Below are positions 58,363-64,000 of a stretch of DNA of 64,000 nt, piece by piece (position 1 is the stretch's first letter; the number at the start of each line of letters is the position of its first letter). Below the pieces are notes generated by a model. It saw only the letters and a list, made by a program, of their open reading frames with translations, had not been told where the DNA came from and searched no databases. The stretch comes from Halobacteriales archaeon QS_5_68_33 (lineage in GTDB: Archaea; Halobacteriota; Halobacteria; Halobacteriales; Haloarculaceae): positions 31,007 through 95,006 of the forward strand of contig PXRS01000076.1 in NCBI GenBank assembly GCA_003023785.1, written 5' to 3'. A program made the translations under genes and the position numbers.

Positions 58363-59063
58363 TCGAGGCCCGGGACGTCGTCGTCACCTACGACGGAACC
58401 CGCGCGCTCAACGGCGTTTCGCTCTCGGTCGGGGACGGCGAGTTCGTCCTCCTGGTGGGGCCGAACGGGTCGGGCAAGACGACGCTCGTCCGGACGTTCA
58501 ACGCACTCGTAGAGCCCGACGAGGGGGCCGTCCTCGTGGACGGCACCGACGCGAGCGGGTCGCCGGTGGCCGCCCGCACGAAAGCGGGCATGGTGTTCCA
58601 GCATCCACGGGACCAGTTCGTCGCCGCGACCGTCGGCGCCGACGTCGCGTTCGGCCCCGAGAACCTCGGACTCGACAGGTCGGAGATAGACGCACGGGTC
58701 GACGAGGCGCTGACCACGGTCGGACTCGACGGCCGCCGCGACGAGCGGATCGCCGCGCTCTCGGGCGGCGAGCAGGCCCGCGTCGCGGTCGCCGGCGCGC
58801 TGGCGATGGGCGCCGACCACCTCGTGCTGGACGAGCCCCTGGCCGGGCTGGACTTCCCGGCCCGGCGGTCCGTCCTCGACCACCTCGAAACGCTCCACGA
58901 AGCGGGCACGAGCGTCGTCGTCGTCACCCACGACCTGCGTGATCTGGTCGCGCCGGCCGACCGGGTCGTCGCCCTCTCGGAGGGGCGTATGGCGTTCGAC
59001 TGCCCGCCCGAGGCGGCGCTGGACAGGCTGGAGACCGTCGACGTCCGCGACCCGCGATGCTGA
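58359..59063 (+). CDS. bioM: ECF transporter ATPase BioM
   Basis: A 234-residue ABC ATPase. Walker A is GPNGSGKTT near residues 34-42; the Q-loop is FQHPRDQF near 80; the ABC signature is LSGGEQARVA near 137; Walker B is LVLDEPLAGLDFP near 155; the H-loop is VVVVTHDL. The sequence is of the EcfA/CbiO type. It hydrolyses ATP to drive biotin uptake with BioN and BioY. It overlaps both neighbours. Confidence 0.93.
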   Translation: MIEARDVVVTYDGTRALNGVSLSVGDGEFVLLVGPNGSGKTTLVRTFNALVEPDEGAVLVDGTDASGSPVAARTKAGMVFQHPRDQFVAATVGADVAFGPENLGLDRSEIDARVDEALTTVGLDGRRDERIAALSGGEQARVAVAGALAMGADHLVLDEPLAGLDFPARRSVLDHLETLHEAGTSVVVVTHDLRDLVAPADRVVALSEGRMAFDCPPEAALDRLETVDVRDPRC

Positions 59064-59821
59064 GCTATCGCCCGGGCGAGACGGTCGCCCACGGCCTGGA
59101 CCCGCGGGCGAAACTCGGCTTCCAGGCGGGGTTCGCCGTCGCCGCGCTCGCGGCCGGGTCGCTCCGGTGGCTCGCGGCCATCTACGCGCTGGCCGCCGTC
59201 GCGCTGGCTGCCGCGCGCCTCTCCCCCGTGACCGTTGCCCGCGACTACCGCGTGGTCCTCGCGGTGCTCGGGGTGGCGCCGCTCCTCGCGGGCGTCGCGC
59301 TCGGTCCCCCGTGGTTCAGGGTCGACCCCGCGCTCCGGTCGCTGTTCGCCGTCTCGCGGGTGCCGCCGGTGCTGGCGGTCAGCGGCGCTTACGTCCGGAC
59401 GACGCCCGTCAGGGACACGCGAGCAGCCCTCCAGCGGACGATCCCGGGACGGGCGGGGCAGCTGCTCGGCGTCGGCGTCGGGATGGTCTTCCGGTTCTTC
59501 CCGCTGGTGGTCGAGGACCTCCGGACCGCGCGGGCGGCGCTGTGGGCGCGGGCCGGACAGCGACGGCCGCCGTGGGTGCAGGCGCGGGTCCTCGCGGTGC
59601 GCGGCCTCAACCGGACGATGGTCCGGGCGGACCGGCTGACCCTCGCGCTCCGGGCGCGCTGTTTCGCCTGGAACCCCACGCTGCCGGCGCTTCGCTACCG
59701 GGCCCGGGACTACCTCGTGACCGCGGTCGGTCTCGCGCTCGCGCTCGCGCCGGTCGCCGCGGCCGCGTGGCGCACCCTCCCGGCCGTGTCGGCTGTCGGA
59801 AGATTCATCCCGATAGGGTAG
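59057..59821 (+). CDS. bioN: ECF transporter transmembrane protein BioN
   Basis: A 254-residue membrane protein of EcfT type with about five hydrophobic helices. It starts MLSYRPGETVAHGLDPRAKL (the conserved DPRAK motif near residue 16). The coupling helices carry RAALWARAGQ and LALRARCFAW, corresponding to the two Ala-Arg-Gly-type motifs that contact the ATPase. The start overlaps the end of bioM by 7 bp. Confidence 0.9.
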   Translation: MLSYRPGETVAHGLDPRAKLGFQAGFAVAALAAGSLRWLAAIYALAAVALAAARLSPVTVARDYRVVLAVLGVAPLLAGVALGPPWFRVDPALRSLFAVSRVPPVLAVSGAYVRTTPVRDTRAALQRTIPGRAGQLLGVGVGMVFRFFPLVVEDLRTARAALWARAGQRRPPWVQARVLAVRGLNRTMVRADRLTLALRARCFAWNPTLPALRYRARDYLVTAVGLALALAPVAAAAWRTLPAVSAVGRFIPIG

Positions 59822-59833
59822 TAGGATTCCGAC

Positions 59834-61318
59834 ATGACAGAGGAGTCGACCGACGGTCGCCGGACCGGCGACCGCCCGGCAGCGGGAAGCGACTGGCGGA
59901 CCCGGACGCGCCGACGGTTCCTCGCCCTGACCGCGGCGAGCGTGGCCGGCGCCGCCGGCTGTTCGACGACGAGCGATACCCCCGGCGGCGGTGCCGACGG
60001 GGAGGACGGCGACGGGACCGACGGCGAGGACGGAACCGACGGCAACAGTCCGACCGCGACCGTGACGGACGCCGGCGACGGCGGGGAGGGAGCCGACGTG
60101 ACTCGCCCCCTGGAGGAGTGGTCGGCGTACGACCCCGACTGGGAAGCGCCGACCACCTCACCGCTCGAGGCGGACCTGGAGACGGAGGTGCTCGTCGAGA
60201 ACCTCGAGATCCCCTGGGACCTCTCGTTCGCGCCGGACGGGAGCCTGTTCATCACCGAGCGCGTCGGCCGCGTCCTGCGGTTCGACGGCGACGACGTGCG
60301 GACCGTCGCCGAACCCGCTGGCGCTATCGACGCCGGCGCGCTCGAACCCGGGTCGGACGAGCGCCCCTGGTGGGTCGACGGCGGCGAGGGCGGGACGCTC
60401 GGCATCGCCGTCCACCCCGCCTACCCGGACCCGGCCCACGTCTTCGTCTACTACACCTACACCGAGGACGGCGAGGCGAAAAACCGGGTCGACGTCTTCG
60501 ACATCGAGAGCGACGACCCCGGGACGCCGGTCGACACTATCGTCGAGGGGATCCCGGGCAACAACTACCACAACGGCGGCCGCTTAGAGGTCGGCCCGCG
60601 CAACCACCTCTGGATCACCACCGGTGACGGCGGCCTGCCGGGCGAGACCCGGGACCCGTCCTCGCTGGCGGGCAAAATACTCCGTGTCACACCCGAGGGC
60701 GACCCGGCGCCGGGCAACCCCGACCGGGAGGACGGCGACTCGCGGGTGTTCACGGTCGGCCACCGCAACCCCCAGGGGGTCGTCTGGCTACCGGACGGGA
60801 CGCCCGTCGCCAACGAGCACGGCCCGTCGGGGCGCGACGAGATAAACAGGCTGGAGGCGGGCGCCAACTACGGCTGGGACGACGAGGAGAGCCGGATCCG
60901 CCGCCGGGAGGACTACCCCGAAAGCGGGTTCCACAGGCCGCTTTTCAACACCGGGGCGACGAGTTTCGCTCCCAGCGGGTCGGTGTTCTACACCGCCGAC
61001 GCGGTCCCGGCGCTCCGAAACCGGATGCTCACCGGCGGGTTGATCAGCCAGCAACTCGTCGTCACGACGCTGTCGCCTGCGGGCGGGGAACTCCCGCCGA
61101 GCGCCGACGCCTACGAACAGGTGACCGCCGACTGGTCGGACGACGCCTACGTCGCCACCGTCCACACGATGTTCGAGAACGAACTCGGGCGAGTCCGTCA
61201 CGTCGAGCAGGGCCCGGAGGGGGATATCTACGTCTGTACCTCCAACCGGGACGGCCGCGCCAAGGACGGGTTCCCCCGCGAGGTGGACGACGTGCTCGTA
61301 CGGATCCGGCCGGCGTAG
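59834..61318 (+). CDS. PQQ-type glucose/sorbosone dehydrogenase lipoprotein
   Basis: A 494-residue exported lipoprotein: RTRRRFLALTAASVAGAAGC (about residues 20-39) is a Tat signal with lipobox. An acidic Gly/Asp/Thr linker runs to about 85, and a six-bladed soluble glucose-dehydrogenase-like propeller occupies about 95-494. LEIPWDLSFAPDGSLFITER starts blade 1; NNYHNGGRLEVGPRNHLWIT near 240 and GHRNPQGVVW near 302 match the PQQ and catalytic-His regions of the family. It should oxidise sugars outside the membrane. Cofactor use is inferred; no PQQ synthesis genes are nearby. Confidence 0.85.
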   Translation: MTEESTDGRRTGDRPAAGSDWRTRTRRRFLALTAASVAGAAGCSTTSDTPGGGADGEDGDGTDGEDGTDGNSPTATVTDAGDGGEGADVTRPLEEWSAYDPDWEAPTTSPLEADLETEVLVENLEIPWDLSFAPDGSLFITERVGRVLRFDGDDVRTVAEPAGAIDAGALEPGSDERPWWVDGGEGGTLGIAVHPAYPDPAHVFVYYTYTEDGEAKNRVDVFDIESDDPGTPVDTIVEGIPGNNYHNGGRLEVGPRNHLWITTGDGGLPGETRDPSSLAGKILRVTPEGDPAPGNPDREDGDSRVFTVGHRNPQGVVWLPDGTPVANEHGPSGRDEINRLEAGANYGWDDEESRIRRREDYPESGFHRPLFNTGATSFAPSGSVFYTADAVPALRNRMLTGGLISQQLVVTTLSPAGGELPPSADAYEQVTADWSDDAYVATVHTMFENELGRVRHVEQGPEGDIYVCTSNRDGRAKDGFPREVDDVLVRIRPA

Positions 61319-61336
61319 CCGGTTTCGACGGGCGAG

Positions 61337-62155
61337 TCAGGGCGCCATCTCCGACCGGAGAAAGAGCGACGCCGTCCGGAGGAAGGAGGGGTCCGCGACG
61401 GCGCTCATCTCGGGGTCGGTCAGTTCGAACGCCAGCGCCCCGAGGTTGGCGGCGAGGTGCTCGCGGCTCGTCGCCTTCGGGATGGCGACGACGTGCTCGC
61501 GCTGTGTGAGCCACCGGAGAGCGACCTGTGCCGCGCTCGCGTCGTAGGGGTCGCCGATGCGAGCGAGGCGCTCGTCACCGACCACGCCGCCGTGAGCCAG
61601 CGGACTGTAGGCCGTCAGGACGTGTCCCTCGCGCTCGCACTCGCGGCGGAGCGTCTCCCGCGTGTAGTAGGGGTGACAGCGGACCTGGTCGGCCAGTATC
61701 GGTATCGGCGACTTCTCGCGGGCCTTCCGGAGGCGCCACCGCCGGAAGTTCGAGACGCCGGCGTGGCGGATCAGGCCGTCGTCGCGCAGTTCGGCCATCG
61801 CGCGGGCGGTGTCCCGGAAGTCGACGAGGGGGTTCGGCCAGTGGAGCAGGAGGAGGTCGACGTAGCCCGTCCCGAGCCGTTCCAGGCTCTCGCGGGTCGA
61901 GGCGAGCACGTCGTCGTAGCGGGCGTTGCCCGGCGTGACCTTCGTCGTGATCCAGACGTCCGCGCGGTCGACGTCGCTGTCGGCGACGGCCCGGCCGACC
62001 TCGCGTTCGTTCCCGTACAGCTGGGCGGTGTCGAGGTGGCGATACCCCAATTCCAGCGCCGTCGAGACGGTCTCGTAACACTGCCGGCCGGTGAGTTGCC
62101 ACGTACCCAGTCCCAGGACGGGGACCGCCGCGTCGCGGACCGAGGCTGTCTCCAT
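61337..62155 (-). CDS. Aldo/keto reductase
   Basis: A 272-residue enzyme starting METASVRDAAVPVLGLGTWQ. The catalytic tetrad is visible: Asp and Tyr in YRHLDTAQLYGNERE (near residues 39-52), Lys in WITTKVTPGN near 72, and His in LLLLHWPNP near 105. The C-terminal IPKATSREHLAANLGA near 225 binds the NADPH phosphate. It reduces aldehydes or ketones to alcohols; the natural substrate is unknown (2,5-diketogluconate-type enzymes are close). The open frame extends nine residues upstream but the chosen start fits the family. It is convergent with the sugar dehydrogenase gene. Confidence 0.92.
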   Translation of the reverse strand: METASVRDAAVPVLGLGTWQLTGRQCYETVSTALELGYRHLDTAQLYGNEREVGRAVADSDVDRADVWITTKVTPGNARYDDVLASTRESLERLGTGYVDLLLLHWPNPLVDFRDTARAMAELRDDGLIRHAGVSNFRRWRLRKAREKSPIPILADQVRCHPYYTRETLRRECEREGHVLTAYSPLAHGGVVGDERLARIGDPYDASAAQVALRWLTQREHVVAIPKATSREHLAANLGALAFELTDPEMSAVADPSFLRTASLFLRSEMAP

Positions 62156-62238
62156 ACGCCACACCTGCGCCGGGCGGGACAAGAAACCACCACCCGTCGA
62201 CGCGTCGACCCGTCAGTCGACCACCGGCGAACCCCCTC

Positions 62239-62317
62239 ATATGGTCGGTTGTAATCATCTCCGGATTTCGTCGAACCGGTCGGCGAAATACCGGCAAATC
62301 GGTACGACCGACCGTAT
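62239..62317. repeat. Family A element, copy A7
   Basis: A complete copy (ATATGGTCGGTTGT and ACGACCGACCGTAT tips). Its core is in the orientation opposite to A1, like A5. The edge overlaps the stop codon of the HExxH-protein gene (TCA at 62317-62319). Confidence 0.85.
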
Positions 62318-63138
62318 CAGTCGGCGGCCTGCTCGCCGCCGCCGGCGTAGGCCCGCGTCACGTCGACGAGCGCCTTGCGGTACTCGCTCTCGTCGGGGTC
62401 GGCCGACAGCGTCCGGAAGCGGCGCTTGAACGCCTCCAGGCTGACGCCCGGGGCGTCCTGTGCGGCCGCGTGCGCGATGTCGTAGAGGCGGTGGCCCTCG
62501 TCGACGAGGTCGTGGCGCTCGACGAGGGCCAGCGCGAACGCGGCGTTGACGGCCGTGATCTCGGGGTCCGCCGCCGGGGTGAGGCGCTTCCAGGCCGCGG
62601 GCGCCCCCGGCCGGTCGAGGGCCGGCGTTCTCGACCGGTCGAGCGCGGACCCGCGCTCGGCCCCGCGGGCGGGGTCGCGTGGCCGGTCGGCGACGGCCGC
62701 GGCGACGCTGGACTCCAGGAAGGCGACGAGTTTGTCCGCCGGCGCGACCTCGAGTCGGAGGTCGTCGGCGTAGATGTCCTTCATGTGGTTGGCGATCTGA
62801 TAGCAGTGGGCGAGTTTCCGCCGTTCGACCGAGCGCCCGGCGAGCGCGAGGAAGATGGCCTCCTCCGTCGACTGGGTGTGAGAGGGATGGTCGCGCTCGT
62901 AATGGTGCATGTGGGCGAACTCGTGGAGGGCGAGTTCGCGCGCCATCGCGCTCGTGGCCGCCTGCCGCGAGATGACCAGCAGGTGGCCGTCCTCGTCGTG
63001 GCTGACGCGGGTCCGTTCGTCGGGGTCGTCCCGGATCTGGACGGTCACCGGCCGGTCGAGTTCGTGTTCGGTCTCGAAGAGGTCGCGCGCCCCGAGAAAC
63101 GGGTCGGCCGGGCCGGGGCCGCGCACTCGTATCCCCAT
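62317..63138 (-). CDS. HExxH-motif protein (DUF5781-like)
   Basis: A 273-residue protein starting MGIRVRGPGPADPFLGARDLFE. The segment ATSAMARELALHEFAHMHHYERDHPSHT near residues 83-110 contains HEFAH, an HExxH zinc-metallopeptidase motif, with the later Glu in STEEAIFLAL as a possible third ligand. The N-terminal part is beta-rich and the C-terminal part helical. As I recall, a protein of this type (DUF5781) is often found next to EF-2 in haloarchaea, which fits here. Protease activity is inferred from the motif only. Confidence 0.65.
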   Translation of the reverse strand: MGIRVRGPGPADPFLGARDLFETEHELDRPVTVQIRDDPDERTRVSHDEDGHLLVISRQAATSAMARELALHEFAHMHHYERDHPSHTQSTEEAIFLALAGRSVERRKLAHCYQIANHMKDIYADDLRLEVAPADKLVAFLESSVAAAVADRPRDPARGAERGSALDRSRTPALDRPGAPAAWKRLTPAADPEITAVNAAFALALVERHDLVDEGHRLYDIAHAAAQDAPGVSLEAFKRRFRTLSADPDESEYRKALVDVTRAYAGGGEQAAD

Positions 63139-63291
63139 GTGTCCCACACCAGAGTGTGACGCCTCAAAACGCTTGCGGGGACCGCGACGTCTGTTTCTCG
63201 ACCAGGTCCCGTAGCCGACGGTCGGAACGCGCGACCGACCGTCGGACCCCGTACCGTCGAACGGGACCGGCCAGGGCAGTTACGTCCCGGG

Positions 63292-63356
63292 CGTATCGGC
63301 GTACCTTCGTCGACCGATTCGACGAGATCCGGAACTGATTGACAACCGACCGTATC
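63292..63356. repeat. Family A element, copy A8 (left tip lost)
   Basis: It retains GACCGATTCGACGAGATCCG and the tip GACAACCGACCGTAT. The left part is degenerate. Confidence 0.7.
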
Positions 63357-63366
63357 AGCCTCCGTC

Positions 63367-63559
63367 GCTCGCGTTGCAGCAACACGCTCACGTCGAAACG
63401 CCGAGAGACGGCGACCGAGGGGAGCCGTCCATCGAGCCTCGCCGTTCGTGCTCCGCGTTGTCGCGCTCACGGCGAAACACCGCGAGAGTGCTCGCTGGGC
63501 TCACACTCTCCCGAGCTTCCGCGTTCGTGCTCCACCTTGTCGCACTCACGCGGAAACAC
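63367..63559. repeat. Imperfect tandem repeat of about 80 bp period
   Basis: Copies at 63443-63480 and 63522-63559 are 38 bp units starting CGTTCGTGCTCC and ending GAAACAC. A weaker third copy lies near 63367-63400. Between the two clear copies GAGAGTG (63484-63490) and CACTCTC (63503-63509) can pair in a hairpin. Confidence 0.6.
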
Positions 63560-63596
63560 TACCCTTTTGACGCTGCTGTTGATAATCCAGTGTATA

Positions 63597-64000
63597 ATGG
63601 GCCGACGCAAGAAGATCGTACAGGAGTGCGAGACACTGATGGACGAGCCGGAGAACATCCGGAACATCGCCATCGCAGCGCACGTCGACCACGGGAAGTG
63701 CATCGCCGGTGACGCGCGAGTCGCCCTGGCCGACGGCACGGTTGTCGAGGCAGCGGAACTCCATCGTCGCGTCCGGGCCGATGGCGAGCCAGTCGACCGG
63801 GACGGAGAGGCCTTCGCTCCCCGGGACGACCTCGAAATCGTCTCGATCGACCGCGCGACCGGCGAAACGACCGCCGAACCGCTCGCGGCCGCCACGCGGC
63901 GGGAGGCGACCGAGCCGCTGGTCCGCGTTCGCACCTCCGATGGCCACGTTCTGGAGACGACCCCGGAACACCGGCACATGGTGCTGACCGACACGGGCGT
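63597..64000 (+). CDS. fusA: Elongation factor 2 (EF-2), start of gene, split by an intein
   Basis: The first 34 residues, [20 protein letters not shown] and then [12 protein letters not shown], are the N-terminus of archaeal EF-2, the translocation GTPase. After the P-loop Lys (HVDHGK) the sequence changes to [14 protein letters not shown], where EF-2 would continue TT. An intein begins here and the gene runs off the right edge. The EF-2 GTPase site can only form after splicing. rps7 lies 6 kb upstream. Confidence 0.93.
   Translation, partial: MGRRKKIVQECETLMDEPENIRNIAIAAHVDHGKCIAGDARVALADGTVVEAAELHRRVRADGEPVDRDGEAFAPRDDLEIVSIDRATGETTAEPLAAATRREATEPLVRVRTSDGHVLETTPEHRHMVLTDTG
63699..64000 (+). 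mobile_element. EF-2 intein, N-terminal part (continues beyond window)
   Basis: It begins with Cys1 in [20 protein letters not shown] after [20 protein letters not shown] near the window end is block B with TxxH. No endonuclease or C-terminal block is inside the window. The N-terminal splicing domain is otherwise complete enough to be certain. Confidence 0.88.

Larger units (their letters stand above)
63139..63596. other. EF-2 upstream region with an imperfect tandem array
   Basis: It contains the degraded A8 repeat and three imperfect copies of a roughly 38 bp unit (see next entries). A candidate promoter for fusA lies near CCTTTTGAC (63563-63571), about 30 bp before its ATG. No gene is supported. 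Confidence 0.4.

Overview
This is a chromosome segment of a halophilic archaeon (class Halobacteria). The DNA is very GC-rich, predicted proteins are acidic, exported proteins carry twin-arginine signals with haloarchaeal lipoboxes, several genes look leaderless behind TATA boxes, and the informational genes are archaeal: split RNA polymerase genes, S17e, RFC, EF-2 and SAMP2. The genus cannot be fixed from sequence alone. No rRNA, tRNA or CRISPR array was seen.

Layout. (i) 1-10.1 kb is a surface polysaccharide region: the end of a flippase, two exported alginate-lyase-like proteins, a GT4 glycosyltransferase overlapping an alkaline-phosphatase-superfamily transferase, and a beta-helix-like lipoprotein. 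(ii) 10.3-45 kb is mostly housekeeping: acyl-CoA dehydrogenase, RIO-like kinase, DMT exporter, glutamate synthase, a TrkA/RCK protein, RFC small subunit with two inteins, SAMP2, two hexose-phosphate mutases, LarB, a DUF1931 protein, RpiA, pyrophosphatase, PadR regulator, RNase HI, SPFH protein, aspartate-semialdehyde dehydrogenase, S17e and SppA, with several tiny zinc-finger proteins. (iii) 45.4-57.5 kb is the RNA polymerase/str operon (rpoH-B''-B'-A'-A''-nusA, then rps12-rps7), with an intein in rpoA'' and a vapBC pair plus a multicopper-oxidase remnant inserted on the opposite strand before rps12. (iv) 57.7-63.1 kb holds a biotin ECF transporter (bioY-bioM-bioN), a PQQ-type sugar dehydrogenase, an aldo/keto reductase and an HExxH protein. 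(v) At 63.6 kb fusA (EF-2) begins and is itself split by an intein at its P-loop; the window ends inside that intein.

Two themes stand out. First, four inteins sit in three core information-processing genes (two in rfc, one each in rpoA'' and fusA). The second RFC intein seems to carry a zinc finger, NUMOD3-like segments and a PD-(D/E)xK-type nuclease rather than LAGLIDADG. Second, the window is peppered with about 80-110 bp MITE-like elements with terminal inverted repeats. I sort them into four families (A-D) with similar tips. They are often joined or nested, and at nine genes their terminal TGATAC/GTATCA supplies or overlaps the stop codon. At gltB, and perhaps one small membrane ORF, the element replaces the natural stop and adds a repeat-encoded C-terminal tail.
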